Counted from the first letter of the stretch, positions 33,143-42,495 are shown. The stretch is DNA of 64,000 bases from Psychrobacillus sp042885655 (GCF_042885655.1 NZ_JBHVRO010000004.1:124001-188000); one strand, 5' to 3'. Translations and numbers: made by a program. The notes: generated from the letters alone by a model not told the origin.

Positions 33143-34120
33143 ATGAAAATAATCGTTTCAGGTGGAGCTGGCTTTATTGGTTCTCACCTTGTTGATGAAC
33201 TTATCTCAAAAGGAATGGATGTTCATATTCTGGATAATTTAGTGACGGGACAAATAGAATATGTAAATCCACAAGCTCATATGTATGTTGTAGATATATG
33301 TAGCGAAGAGGCAAGAAAGATTATTATGGAAGTTCGACCAGATGCCGTTTTCCATTTAGCTGCACAAGCAGATGTTGGAAAATCTGTTCAATATCCAAAA
33401 CATGATGCAGATATAAATATTATTGGCACGATTAACATACTTGAAGCTTGTCACAAAGCGAAAGTAAAGAAATTTATTTTTGCCAGCACATCCGCGGTAT
33501 ACGGAAATTTAAACAAAGAAATTCTTTCAGAAGATGAGGTGACGATTCCCGCTTCCTATTATGGTTTGTCTAAGTTGACTGCAGAGTCATACATAAGGCT
33601 TTTTTATGAGCTTTATCGACAACCCTATACTATATTGAGATATGCAAACGTATATGGGCCAAGGCAAAAACCAAAAGGGGAGGGGGGGGTTGTATCGGTT
33701 TTTTTCGATCGTATTAAAAATGGTGGAAATATTAATGTTCATGGAGATGGAAAACAAACGAGAGATTTCATTTACGTAAAGGATATTATTTCAGCTAATC
33801 TTGCAGCATTAACTTATGGTAGTCAAGAAACTATACAAATTAGCACCTCTCAGAAAACATCAATTAATGAAATATTATCCTTCATTACAGACATTCATGG
33901 AATTAAAGTAGTGAGAGATTTCTCAGCTCCCCGAGAAGGAGATATTAAACACAGTTGTCTTTGCAATAAAAAAGCACAACATCACCTAAAGTGGAAGCCC
34001 ATTTACAGCATTGAGGATGGGTTAAAGGAGACTTATGCTTTTCATATAGCATCAGAGAGTAATACAAACAAGGAAAAAATTTATAATAAGTCCATAATTA
34101 GAAATCGAGTGGATAACTAA
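33143..34120 (+). CDS. NAD-dependent epimerase/dehydratase, GalE-like
   Basis: A 325-residue extended SDR enzyme. VSGGAGFIGSHLVDELISKG is the NAD loop, VFHLAAQADVGKSVQYP and FASTSAVYGN the substrate-side strands, and SYYGLSKLTAE carries the catalytic Tyr-x3-Lys. NVYGPRQKPKGEGGVVSVFF is typical of UDP-hexose 4-epimerases. ATG codons at 33140 and 33143 follow AAGGGG; the latter has the better distance. CATATAGTA at 33109 fits the -10 element of late mother-cell sigma factors, a weak hint of sporulation control. The stop directly abuts the start of the next SDR gene. Confidence 0.87.
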   Translation: MKIIVSGGAGFIGSHLVDELISKGMDVHILDNLVTGQIEYVNPQAHMYVVDICSEEARKIIMEVRPDAVFHLAAQADVGKSVQYPKHDADINIIGTINILEACHKAKVKKFIFASTSAVYGNLNKEILSEDEVTIPASYYGLSKLTAESYIRLFYELYRQPYTILRYANVYGPRQKPKGEGGVVSVFFDRIKNGGNINVHGDGKQTRDFIYVKDIISANLAALTYGSQETIQISTSQKTSINEILSFITDIHGIKVVRDFSAPREGDIKHSCLCNKKAQHHLKWKPIYSIEDGLKETYAFHIASESNTNKEKIYNKSIIRNRVDN

Positions 34121-35026
34121 ATGAAAAGAAAAGCGAGAATAATGATAACCGGCGCCAATGGTTTCACAGGTTTACATGCTTGCCAATATTTTAAAAAGGC
34201 AGGATATGACGTTATTGCTGTATCGAGAGAATTGCAGACAAACATTTTAGACGAACGAATTCATTTAGAACAATGTGATTTAACCGACAAACACCAAGTG
34301 AGGAACTTGATAAGAAAGGCTATTCCGGACCAAATACTTCATCTTGCTGGGCAAAATAATGTGCAAGATTCTTGGAATGAACCAATTACTTCACTCGAAG
34401 CAAATGCAATGTCCACTGCTTATATAATCGACTCAATCAGACAAGAAAACTTACCTTGCAAAATAATAATTGTCGGTTCGGCTCTTCAATTAGATTTAAG
34501 AAAGTCTTCTCTGTTCCAGGATCCATATAGCTTAAGTAAAACAATTCAAGTTTTAGTGGCGCAATCATGGGAATCTCTTTATGGAATGGATATAGTTATT
34601 GCAAAACCGTCCAATTTAATAGGACCTGGAGATTCTACAGGAGTATGCTCCATACTTGCTAAGAAAGTTGCAGAGATGGAATTGCGTGGTTCAGAGAGAG
34701 TACTCACGGTAAATAACTTATTTGTTCAAAGAGACTTCATTGACGTGAGAGATGCAATACGTGCATATGAAAAACTATTTGATATTGGAAAATCGGGAGA
34801 GATTTATGATATTTCATCTGGTAAGCCAAGGTTCCTAAAGGATATAACAGATGCATTACAAAACTTATCAATGGTTGACTTTAACATCCAAACTTTGCAG
34901 AATAATCATGAAAAAATAGAGGTGACAACACCTAAAAAGCTTTTAAATGCTGGATGGTCCCCCCTAATATCGTTTGAAAAATCACTGGAAGATATTTTGG
35001 TTTATCAACGGGAAAACCTCCATTAG
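34121..35026 (+). CDS. NAD-dependent SDR, GDP-mannose dehydratase / Rmd-like
   Basis: A 301-residue extended SDR. ITGANGFTGLHACQYFKKAG is the cofactor loop, DQILHLAGQNNVQDSWNEPI the conserved region after strand 4, and DPYSLSKTIQV the catalytic Tyr-x3-Lys. This set is nearest to GDP-4-keto-6-deoxy-mannose reductase and GDP-mannose 4,6-dehydratase proteins. It starts right after the stop of the epimerase gene with only weak ribosome-site bases in the previous codons, implying coupling. It probably makes a deoxy sugar for the same glycan. A very strong terminator ends the unit. Confidence 0.83.
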   Translation: MKRKARIMITGANGFTGLHACQYFKKAGYDVIAVSRELQTNILDERIHLEQCDLTDKHQVRNLIRKAIPDQILHLAGQNNVQDSWNEPITSLEANAMSTAYIIDSIRQENLPCKIIIVGSALQLDLRKSSLFQDPYSLSKTIQVLVAQSWESLYGMDIVIAKPSNLIGPGDSTGVCSILAKKVAEMELRGSERVLTVNNLFVQRDFIDVRDAIRAYEKLFDIGKSGEIYDISSGKPRFLKDITDALQNLSMVDFNIQTLQNNHEKIEVTTPKKLLNAGWSPLISFEKSLEDILVYQRENLH

Positions 35027-35061
35027 AACTTTCTAAATGAACAACCATAAGATTATCGAAA

Positions 35062-35104
35062 AGAGAGGAAGGTCGTGAAGTCAGTCACGACCTTCCTCTT
35101 TTAT
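35062..35104 (+). terminator. Strong terminator after the polysaccharide genes
   Basis: AGAGGAAGGTCGTGA pairs with TCACGACCTTCCTCT around 6 bases, then a T run. Confidence 0.93.
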
Positions 35105-35198
35105 AACTTTCGGTAATGATATAGCCCAAATCTATCCAAAGCACTCCGAAAACGATTGAAAACTGGTTTAGAGGGCTCTTGCGCTGTTACTTATTTTG

Positions 35199-36899
35199 TT
35201 AAATTTTAAACTTACTAACTAGAGCTTGTAAGTCCTCTGCCATGTTAGATAAGGAAGAGGCAGAAGAAGTAATCTCCTCCATCGAGGCTAACTGTTCTTC
35301 TGATGCAGAGGCTACATTTTGTGTATTTGAAGAAGCGTGTTCGGCGATATGAGCCATTTCTTCGAGAGAAGCATTTACTTCTTCCGCACTTGCAGACATT
35401 TCCTCAGAGATAGCAGAAACTTCTTGAATTTGAGCAGTAACTTGTTCAATAGATCTTAAAATCTTCTCAAATCCTTCTCCGGTTTCCCTTACTATTTGCA
35501 TTCCAGTAGCAACCTCTTGAGTACCAACTTCCATAACATTCACTGCTTGATTTGTATCAACTTGTATTTTGTTAATTAACTCAGCTATTTGGTCAGCGGA
35601 TTCTTTGGACTGTTCTGCGAGTTTTCTAACTTCATCTGCTACAACCGCAAACCCTTTGCCGTGTTCACCTGCACGAGCTGCTTCGATTGCTGCATTAAGA
35701 GCTAATAGATTCGTTTGATCTGCAATTCCTGTAATGACTCCAATAATGTTTCCGATTTCATTGGATAGATTTCCTAACCTTCTTATAACAGAAGCGGAAT
35801 CTTCTACTGAAGTATTAATGGTGTTCATTTGATGAATTACTTTTTGAAGCGATTCGTTGCCTAAGTTAGCTTCCTTGTTTGTTTCAATTGCGGATTCTGA
35901 AACAGAAGAGGAAGTTTCGGCAACTTGTTGAATGCCAATAGTCATTTCTTGCATGGCAGTAGAGCACTCATTTGCACTTTGAACTTGTGTATCGGAACCA
36001 CTTGCAATATCTTGAATAGAAAGTGCAATCTGATCGGTTGCCTGAGTTGTCTGTTCCGCACTTGCTGTTAATTCTTCTGCAGCAGAGGCTACATGAATAG
36101 AGTTTATGCTGACTTGTTCTATCAGCGTTCTAAGATTCATTGTCATGAGGTTAAAAGAACCGACTAATTCACCGATTTCATCTTTATTTTTCACAGATAC
36201 TACATCGACAGAAAGATCTCCTTCTGCAATTTTTTTGGCCGAACTAGCTAAAGAAATGATAGGCTTCGAAATAAGACGTCCCATAAAAAGTGCAATAGTA
36301 ATTCCTACTACCACTGCAATGATACCGAGGATTAAAACAAAGCTGATAGTCTTTTTAACCATTTCTGTATTATTAGCATTTCGTTCAACTAGTAAATTGT
36401 TTTGAAAGTTTGATAGTTTTGCTACTTCTTCATCAAATCTTTTTACAATGTCTTTCCCTTGTGTTGATAAAAGTGTTTCATACTCATCCCTTTTATTTTG
36501 TTTTTTTAGTTCAATAACCTGTTCAGAAAACTTTATATTCTCATGCTCAATCTGGTTAACTTCCTCTAACAATTTAATCGCTTCTGGAAGTTTAAACTTT
36601 GGTTTTAGAGATTCATATTTATTCTTGTAATCGGCAACGGCATTGGAGAAATCTTGTAAAGCTTCTTTATCCCCTGATATTACATACCCCCGCATGGCAA
36701 CTACTTCTTGCTTTGCAGCTACTTGTAATTCCTTTATTTCAATTGCTTTCATAGCTTTATCGCTTATTAAATCGCTATACGAATCGTCTACTTCTGTAAT
36801 TTGTATGTAACTAACAACAATTGTTATGATTAGTAATAATAGAACCGCTGAAAAGCTCCCAAGTAGCTTTTTGTTAATTGTCCATTTCAATGAGAACAC
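35199..36899 (-). CDS. Methyl-accepting chemotaxis protein
   Basis: A complete 566-residue chemoreceptor. Membrane segments lie near residues 11-31 and 185-210, and the sensor region between them is helical, of the four-helix-bundle or CHASE3-like type. HAMP (LISKPIISLASSAKKIAEGD) leads into the signalling domain with the tip NLLALNAAIEAARAGE and VVADEVRKLAEQSKES. Several Gln/Glu pairs in the adaptation helices (EELTASAEQTTQATDQ) could be methylated by CheR. It stands alone behind an AT-rich upstream region. It shares its plan and tip with the receptor at 16707. The ligand is not evident. Confidence 0.93.
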   Translation of the reverse strand: MFSLKWTINKKLLGSFSAVLLLLIITIVVSYIQITEVDDSYSDLISDKAMKAIEIKELQVAAKQEVVAMRGYVISGDKEALQDFSNAVADYKNKYESLKPKFKLPEAIKLLEEVNQIEHENIKFSEQVIELKKQNKRDEYETLLSTQGKDIVKRFDEEVAKLSNFQNNLLVERNANNTEMVKKTISFVLILGIIAVVVGITIALFMGRLISKPIISLASSAKKIAEGDLSVDVVSVKNKDEIGELVGSFNLMTMNLRTLIEQVSINSIHVASAAEELTASAEQTTQATDQIALSIQDIASGSDTQVQSANECSTAMQEMTIGIQQVAETSSSVSESAIETNKEANLGNESLQKVIHQMNTINTSVEDSASVIRRLGNLSNEIGNIIGVITGIADQTNLLALNAAIEAARAGEHGKGFAVVADEVRKLAEQSKESADQIAELINKIQVDTNQAVNVMEVGTQEVATGMQIVRETGEGFEKILRSIEQVTAQIQEVSAISEEMSASAEEVNASLEEMAHIAEHASSNTQNVASASEEQLASMEEITSSASSLSNMAEDLQALVSKFKI

Positions 36900-37229
36900 T
36901 CCAATTATTTTTAGATTTTTTGTTTAATCAAACTTCTGCAAAGTAGTGAAAATCAAAATATCATTAATTTGATAGATATTAATGATTTTAAATCAAATAG
37001 ACTAGGACGACAAAGAAAGTGATAAATATTAACTACTTCGTTTTTAAAGGAATTTTGGGCCTATTTCAGTATAGATAAGTTTACGTGTACTAACAAGAGA
37101 TTTTTTAGAAAAAAACAACAATTTTCATTGAAATTCGTCAAAAAAATATAAAAAGTAGTCCTTAGAAACTATTTTTTATCTATTATTAAAATTAATATTT
37201 AATGCTATTTAATCAAAGGAGAAATATCC
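36900..37229. other. Intergenic region between divergent genes
   Basis: About 330 AT-rich bases upstream of both a chemoreceptor gene and a Tubby-like gene. It contains ATCATTAAT (36960) and ATTAATGAT (36978) as a 9-bp perfect inverted repeat with a 9-bp centre, upstream of the chemoreceptor gene; its role is unknown. I saw no sigma-D motif. Confidence 0.45.
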
Positions 37230-37748
37230 ATGCACACATATACATACACACAACCACTATCAATAGAGTCAACACCAATGACTTCTGTCTATAACGAAGG
37301 AGTAGTTTACTTAACATTTCAAAGGTTTTACGCCGGTAAATTAACTAAATTTGCAGACAAGCTAATGGATTATCGATATTTTTTAAACTATCACGTATAT
37401 AACACAAATAATGAGCTCATTTTCACATGTAAGAAAGTTTCACGAAAGGGGAGAGTCTACTATGAAGCTAAAAATCTTGTCGAACCGCAAACGTACATTG
37501 TTGCTTATGATAAATGGAAAGAACTAATTCCGGACCTAATGATTACAGACGGTAATTTGAAAATAAAACTACATAAGGAAATGGAGGGCTGGTCACGATT
37601 TACATATGACAACAAAGAAATTGCACGCTGGAAAGCGGAATTAAATGAGGAATTTTCAGTCCAGTTAGAAATAGAAGAAGACTCTCCGATTCAAAACGCA
37701 GCATTTTTTGTTGCGATTAGTCAATGTGCGTTGTTTGTAGGGGGATGA
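37230..37748 (+). CDS. Tubby C-terminal-like / LURP-one-type beta-barrel protein
   Basis: A 172-residue soluble protein of beta-rich character. Segments such as RYFLNYHVYNTNNELIFTCK, GRVYYEAKNLVEPQTYIVAY and GWSRFTYDNKEIARWKAELN fit the repeated strand-turn plan of bacterial Tubby/LURP-one (YxjI-like) domains, a 12-strand barrel around a central helix (AAFFVAISQCALF at the end). The family binds lipids or has unknown roles in bacteria. AAAGGAG precedes the ATG. It lies upstream of a DMT transporter gene on the same strand. The family assignment is by overall pattern, not by a catalytic motif. Confidence 0.6.
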   Translation: MHTYTYTQPLSIESTPMTSVYNEGVVYLTFQRFYAGKLTKFADKLMDYRYFLNYHVYNTNNELIFTCKKVSRKGRVYYEAKNLVEPQTYIVAYDKWKELIPDLMITDGNLKIKLHKEMEGWSRFTYDNKEIARWKAELNEEFSVQLEIEEDSPIQNAAFFVAISQCALFVGG

Positions 37749-37838
37749 ATTTAAAGTATTGCAAATATATAATCTAGAGTGATATGGTTAAAATTAGGTA
37801 TAAAGAATTTTTTTGTCAAAGAAAAGAGGTTTGATAGT

Positions 37839-38723
37839 ATGAATAGTACAGCTATGCTAAAAATGACTTTATCAATGGCTATTTTCGGTTCTATTGGTTT
37901 TTTTACGGGAAAGACAGGAATTCCAGCAATAGAGTTAGTTTTTGTTCGTTGTATTTGTGCTACGCTTTTCTTGGGCTTTTGTTGGTTCATCACGGGTCAA
38001 CATAAAGTAGAGGCTTGGCGAAAACGAGAAGTTATACAAACGATGATATGCGGAGTTTTTTTAGTGTTAAATTGGGTATTTTTATTTAAAGCATTTGAAG
38101 AAATGTCGATAACAATTGCCATTTCTATTTATAATTTAGCACCTATTTTTGTATTAATATTAGGAAGCTTGTTTTTAAAAGATAAAATGACTGTGAAATC
38201 CTTACTTGCAATTGTAGTGTGCTTTCTAGGAAGTATATTTATTATCGGAATTCAAAACTTCACCTCGCTTACAGAATTTTTCGGTTCAGGTTTTGTATGG
38301 GCTTTGTTGTCAGCTTTGTGCTATGCAATGACAATGCTACTCGGTAAAGGCGTTAACGGGCTAAGTGCTTATGCCATGACATTTGTGCAGACAACGATTG
38401 GTATTTTAATGCTCTTTCCATTTACGAGCTTTGAAGTGTTTCATGGATTAAGCATGTCGAATTGGCTTTACATATTAGGAACTGGCTTAATACATACAGG
38501 GTTTGTTTATTATTTATTTTTTGATAGTCTTCGGAAATTATCCACAGTTGTCATATCTGCTTTAGTTTTTGTTGATCCAGTTGTTGCAATATTACTTGAT
38601 ACAATGATTTTAGATTTTCGCCCATCTATTTTACAATCTGTAGGTATTCTGCTTATTTTCGGGGGAATTGTTTACACCTTAGTAAGACCTAATAAAAAAT
38701 TAATTGTTTCTGAAGAGCTTTGA
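37839..38723 (+). CDS. EamA-type (DMT superfamily) transporter
   Basis: A 294-residue protein with ten membrane segments in two EamA repeats. KMTLSMAIFGSIGFFTGKTG begins the first; NWLYILGTGLIHTGFVYYLF and VISALVFVDPVVAILLDTMI lie in the second. The conserved acidic and small residues in segment 9 are as in YdcZ/EamA carriers. I use ATG 37839, 9 bases after AGAGG; the open frame starts 20 codons earlier without a site. It differs in sequence from the EamA gene at 23454. The substrate is unknown. Confidence 0.85.
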   Translation: MNSTAMLKMTLSMAIFGSIGFFTGKTGIPAIELVFVRCICATLFLGFCWFITGQHKVEAWRKREVIQTMICGVFLVLNWVFLFKAFEEMSITIAISIYNLAPIFVLILGSLFLKDKMTVKSLLAIVVCFLGSIFIIGIQNFTSLTEFFGSGFVWALLSALCYAMTMLLGKGVNGLSAYAMTFVQTTIGILMLFPFTSFEVFHGLSMSNWLYILGTGLIHTGFVYYLFFDSLRKLSTVVISALVFVDPVVAILLDTMILDFRPSILQSVGILLIFGGIVYTLVRPNKKLIVSEEL

Positions 38724-38831
38724 AAAAGCTTAGCACTAATTGTTAAAACCTAGGAGTCAATTTATATCATAGTCATTTTTATAGTTGCCTTTGATTTTAG
38801 AGTGTCCTTATTAAAATAAAGCCCATTGGAT

Positions 38832-38870
38832 AAATGGTTCGAATCAAAAATAGATTCGAGCCATTTTTTT
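38832..38870 (+). terminator. Terminator hairpin
   Basis: AAATGGTTCGAATC pairs with GATTCGAGCCATTT, then TTTT. Confidence 0.88.
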
Positions 38871-38949
38871 ATATCTATTTAATTCTAGGTTTAAGTGTAT
38901 GGATGAAAAGGAATAATAAATAAAAAAGTATACAGAGGAGGGATAACAA

Positions 38950-39312
38950 ATGGAAAAATTGACTTTAAAAGAACAAGTATTACTTGCTTATTATATTTAT
39001 AACTTTTTAGAGGAAACAGCAGCATCCATGCAGGAATTAGAAGATGTCCTAAAAAGCAGTTTAAAGGATGATTATGCAAAAAATGTAGAAGAACTGGAGA
39101 AAGAAGATCTGGTTAATAACTCGCAAGAAGATGGAAAAGAAAGGATTACAAATAAAGGTATAATGTATATGGACAACACTTTGCATATCCAGTCTGAAGC
39201 AACGGAAAGAAATAAATTATCGTATGTGAAAGATAGTCTTTTAATTAATGAGATGACTTTTTCAAACGAAAGGTTAAAAAAATATATCCATGAGCATTTG
39301 GAGATTGACTAA
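38950..39312 (+). CDS. Small conserved-type protein, possible winged helix
   Basis: A 120-residue, mostly helical acidic protein. It starts with MEKLTLKEQVLLAYYIYNFL and later reads NVEELEKEDLVNNSQ, then KERITNKGIMYMDNTLHI. A helix-helix-strand-wing order like this (L-x-x-x-D-L-V ... R-I-T-x-K-G) is common in winged-helix proteins, where I/L-T-x-x-G lies in the wing. I cannot name a family. GAGGAGGG precedes the ATG, and a strong terminator ends it, so it is a real single gene. It could be a small regulator. Confidence 0.6.
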   Translation: MEKLTLKEQVLLAYYIYNFLEETAASMQELEDVLKSSLKDDYAKNVEELEKEDLVNNSQEDGKERITNKGIMYMDNTLHIQSEATERNKLSYVKDSLLINEMTFSNERLKKYIHEHLEID

Positions 39313-39339
39313 ATAACTATAAACTAAAAAAGATAATGG

Positions 39340-39374
39340 CGTTTGATTACCTAATTGGTAATTAAACGTTTTTT
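39340..39374 (+). terminator. Terminator hairpin
   Basis: CGTTTGATTACC pairs with GGTAATTAAACG, then TTTTTT. Confidence 0.88.
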
Positions 39375-39494
39375 TCTTGGAATCCGAACGAATTATCTAG
39401 TATTCTTATACTTTTTATGTTTTAAGCATAAAATGGAGGGCATTTCGATACAGTAGTTGAATATAGTGTAAATGATTTAAAGGAGGATATTATA

Positions 39495-40595
39495 GTGGAG
39501 AATTTTACAGAAACTGAGATAGTCGAGATGTTTAGGCGCACTATTAAAAAAGACTCAAATATACATAATGCATACCTGCTAGTCCATTCTGACAAGCAAA
39601 AGTTTCATCTGAAAATTGCGGAAGGTGAGACTGGTTCAATGTCCGCTCATGTTCAACAACCTTTTTTTATTGCAAGTATTAGTAAACTATTCACATCCAC
39701 TCTTATAGCCCTTCTTGTAGAAGGTCGTAAAGTCTCTTATGATGATTTAATTAGTGAATATATCGAGGGCGAACTTTTATCGAATTTACATGTGTATAAA
39801 GGTAAAGAATATACACAAGAAATAAAAATTAAACAACTCCTTAATCATACTTCGGGGTTACAAGACCACTTCGAAGACAAACCTAAAGCGAAAAAGTCTC
39901 TACTAGATGAACTATTTGATGATCCAACTCGTGTTTGGACACCTAAAGAAGTTATATTGTGGTCAAAAGAAAATTTGCACTCACATTTTCCGCCAGGAAA
40001 AGGGTTTCATTATTCGGATACAGGCTATCATTTACTTGGATTAATAATAGAAAAAATTACTTCTATGCCCCTACATGAGGCTTTTCATCATTATATTTTT
40101 GAGCCTCTTCAAATGAATCACTCATATTTGTTTTGTCATCCAGAAACAGCAGAGAAAAATGAATTGCCTATCGCTCATTTGTTCGGAAGAAATAGGAATG
40201 TGACTGACTATGCTAGTTTAACAATCGCATCTTATGCTGGTGGCGGTATTGTTTCTACTTTAGAAGACTTATTAACATTTATGCGGAAATTATCACATGG
40301 TGACTTATTGAAAAATGAAAGTTTTGAAAGAATGAAAGATTGGTCAAAATTCTCATCTCTAGACTTTTTAGGGATTGATTACGGATATGGACTCGCTTCT
40401 TTTAAAATTATTCCCCTCATTATGCCAAAAAAGTATCGTGTTTTTGGTAATTTCGGTTCAACCGGTACATTTATGTTCTATCATCCCGAAATGGATATTT
40501 ACTTTATTGGAGCTTTAAATCACTTTGGGTATGGGAGAAAAGGTATTAAAGTCATGTTTAAATCGCTAAATATCGTATTAAAAAGTATTGTATAA
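39495..40595 (+). CDS. Serine hydrolase of the class C beta-lactamase / AmpH family
   Basis: A 366-residue penicillin-binding-like serine hydrolase. PFFIASISKLFTSTLIALL holds the S-x-x-K nucleophile motif (Ser-Ile-Ser-Lys), GFHYSDTGYHLLGLIIE the Y-S-x motif, here with Asp in place of Asn, and FGNFGSTGTFMFYHP the H/K-T/S-G equivalent, here without the usual charge. LNHTSGLQDHF is also typical. No signal peptide is seen, so it is likely cytoplasmic. It starts with GTG behind AAAGGAGG. Members are esterases, peptidases or beta-lactamases; which one cannot be told. Confidence 0.83.
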   Translation: MENFTETEIVEMFRRTIKKDSNIHNAYLLVHSDKQKFHLKIAEGETGSMSAHVQQPFFIASISKLFTSTLIALLVEGRKVSYDDLISEYIEGELLSNLHVYKGKEYTQEIKIKQLLNHTSGLQDHFEDKPKAKKSLLDELFDDPTRVWTPKEVILWSKENLHSHFPPGKGFHYSDTGYHLLGLIIEKITSMPLHEAFHHYIFEPLQMNHSYLFCHPETAEKNELPIAHLFGRNRNVTDYASLTIASYAGGGIVSTLEDLLTFMRKLSHGDLLKNESFERMKDWSKFSSLDFLGIDYGYGLASFKIIPLIMPKKYRVFGNFGSTGTFMFYHPEMDIYFIGALNHFGYGRKGIKVMFKSLNIVLKSIV

Positions 40596-40634
40596 TGCCC
40601 CCGTGGGAATGAGATACTACCTAAAAATACGTTT

Positions 40635-40662
40635 AACTTTAGTGTTTACACTAAGGTTTTTT
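40635..40662 (+). terminator. Terminator hairpin
   Basis: AACTTTAGTG pairs with CACTAAGGTT around TTTA, followed by a T run. Confidence 0.7.
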
Positions 40663-40845
40663 ATCGTGATGCCGAGATAATGTTATTCTATCATTATTTT
40701 ACAAAATAAATAGTTAACTAACAATAAAGGGTAGACTTTCCTACGAAACATATATATAATTTTATTTATATTATTATTCAGAAAAATTAAAAAACAATAA
40801 ATGGTGGTTTTTCAGCGTTTTAAATAGGTTAGAAAGGAGAATTGC

Positions 40846-41574
40846 ATGATTTCTTTTGAGCAGGTAAATAAATATTACGGAGATTTTCAAGTTTTAAAAG
40901 ATATTAATCTTTCGATACAAAATGGTGAGGTTGTAGTGGTCATTGGTCCATCTGGATCAGGAAAGAGTACACTGCTCAGATGTATCAACGGACTTGAAAC
41001 AATTACGAATGGTACACTTGCTGTGAATAATATACCGGTCAATGACAAGAAAACAGATATTAATAAACTGCGACGTAATATTGGAATGGTTTTTCAACAT
41101 TTCAACTTATATCCTCATAAAACGGTTCTTGAAAATATTACTCTTGCACCAATAAATGTGTTAAAGCAGTCAGCTGATGAAGCAAAAAAGACGGCAATGT
41201 ATTACTTAGAAAAGGTAGGCATACCTGACAAAGCATCGTCTTTTCCTTCTCAGCTATCTGGTGGGCAACAACAGCGTGTTGCTATTGCAAGAGGGCTTGC
41301 TATGAAACCTGATATTATGCTTTTTGATGAACCTACTTCAGCGCTTGATCCGGAAATGGTAGGGGAAGTATTGGATGTAATGAAAGCACTCGCTAAAGAG
41401 GGAATGACGATGGTTGTCGTTACACACGAAATGGGATTTGCTAAAGAAGTTGGAGACCGAATTGTATTTATGGATCAAGGGAAAATTTTAGAAGAAGAAA
41501 TGCCGGTAGAGTTTTTCGAAAACCCAAAAGAAGAACGGGCGAAAGTATTTCTCAGCCGTATTTTAAATCACTAA
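40846..41574 (+). CDS. glnQ: Polar amino-acid ABC importer ATPase (GlnQ-like)
   Basis: A 242-residue ATPase of the polar amino-acid uptake family. Walker A is GPSGSGKSTLL, the Q-loop VFQHFNLYPHKTVLEN, the signature LSGGQQQRVAIARGLA, Walker B IMLFDEPTSALDP and the switch VTHEMGFAKEV. It is the first gene of a four-gene operon (ATPase, binding lipoprotein, two permeases), the order of B. subtilis glnQHMP. AAAGGAG precedes the ATG. Only 22 bases separate it from the next gene. The operon most likely imports glutamine or glutamate. No T-box or other leader is visible before it. Confidence 0.9.
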   Translation: MISFEQVNKYYGDFQVLKDINLSIQNGEVVVVIGPSGSGKSTLLRCINGLETITNGTLAVNNIPVNDKKTDINKLRRNIGMVFQHFNLYPHKTVLENITLAPINVLKQSADEAKKTAMYYLEKVGIPDKASSFPSQLSGGQQQRVAIARGLAMKPDIMLFDEPTSALDPEMVGEVLDVMKALAKEGMTMVVVTHEMGFAKEVGDRIVFMDQGKILEEEMPVEFFENPKEERAKVFLSRILNH

Positions 41575-41596
41575 TAAAAATAAAGGAGATGTATGA

Positions 41597-42415
41597 ATGT
41601 TAAAGTTAAAAAAGTTTTTTAGATTAGTAGTATTATCACTAATCTCTATTTTGTTCTTAGTGGCTTGTAATTCAAATGATGAAGGAAAAAGTTCTGAAAA
41701 GTCAACAGGAGATGGCGGTTTAGCAGCAATTAAAGAAAGGGACAAGATTACTTTTGGAGTAAAATTCGACACTAAGTTATTTGGTTTGAAGAATCCATCA
41801 ACAGGTGAAGTAGAAGGATTTGATATTGACATTGCAAAGCAATTAGCAAAAGAAATTTTTGGTGATGAAAATAAAATTGAACTTGTAGAAGTTACATCAA
41901 AAACTAGAATCCCACTATTAAATAAGGGGGATATTGATGCAATTATTGCTACAATGACCATTACAGAGGAACGTAGAAAAGAAGTAGACTTCACAGAAGT
42001 TTACTTTGAAGCAGGTCAATCTTTACTAGTTAAAAAAGGAAGTGCAATTAAAAGTATTGATGATTTAACTAAGGATACAACTGTGCTTGCTGTGAAAGGT
42101 TCAACTTCTACGGATAATATACGCAAAGCAGCACCAGATGCACAAGTATTAGAGTTTGAAAACTATGCTGAAGCCTTTACAGCTCTAAAAGCTGGAAAGG
42201 GTGATACATTGACAACAGACAACTCCATTCTTTTAGGGATGGCTTCAGAGGATGACTCCTTTGAATTAGTTGGAGGTACTTTTACAGATGAACCATATGG
42301 AATTGCTGTTAAAAAAGGAAATACGGAATTTTTAGATGCACTTAACAAAGCACTGGAGACGTTAAAATCAAACGGAGAATTCGACAAAATTTACAACAAA
42401 TGGTTTGATAAATAA
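41597..42415 (+). CDS. glnH: Polar amino-acid ABC importer binding lipoprotein (GlnH-like)
   Basis: A 272-residue extracellular solute-binding protein. A lipobox LFLVACNSND puts the lipid Cys near residue 22. The type 3 family signature IDAIIATMTITEERRKEVDF and the ligand-pocket FGVKFDTKLFGLKNPSTGEV are clear. GEVEGFDIDIAKQLAKEIFG resembles glutamine/glutamate-binding proteins. It captures the amino acid outside the membrane and delivers it to the two permeases encoded next. AAAGGAG precedes the ATG. A G-U-containing hairpin without a T run follows the stop. Confidence 0.92.
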   Translation: MLKLKKFFRLVVLSLISILFLVACNSNDEGKSSEKSTGDGGLAAIKERDKITFGVKFDTKLFGLKNPSTGEVEGFDIDIAKQLAKEIFGDENKIELVEVTSKTRIPLLNKGDIDAIIATMTITEERRKEVDFTEVYFEAGQSLLVKKGSAIKSIDDLTKDTTVLAVKGSTSTDNIRKAAPDAQVLEFENYAEAFTALKAGKGDTLTTDNSILLGMASEDDSFELVGGTFTDEPYGIAVKKGNTEFLDALNKALETLKSNGEFDKIYNKWFDK

Positions 42416-42439
42416 AATAAAATTTGTTTGAAATTTTAT

Positions 42440-42476
42440 TTATTCAGGGTGGGCAGTGATTGCTCATCCTGAATAA
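42440..42476 (+). promoter_or_regulatory. Intercistronic RNA hairpin
   Basis: Sixteen bases (TTATTCAGGGTGGGCA) pair with TGCTCATCCTGAATAA, with two G-U pairs, around a 5-base loop. There is no T run, so it more likely stabilises the 3' end of the upstream message, raising binding-protein levels, than terminates. Confidence 0.6.
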
Positions 42477-42495
42477 GTTAAGTGGGGTGAAACAA

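Noticed and set aside
16707..36899. Sigma-D (flagellar) promoters for the chemoreceptor genes
   Set aside because: I looked on the minus strand upstream of both receptors for TAAA-N15-GCCGATAT and found no acceptable match.
41563..41994. 143-codon antisense frame over the binding-protein gene
   Set aside because: It is a shadow of glnH on the other strand, with no ribosome site and a Ser-rich composition typical of shadows.
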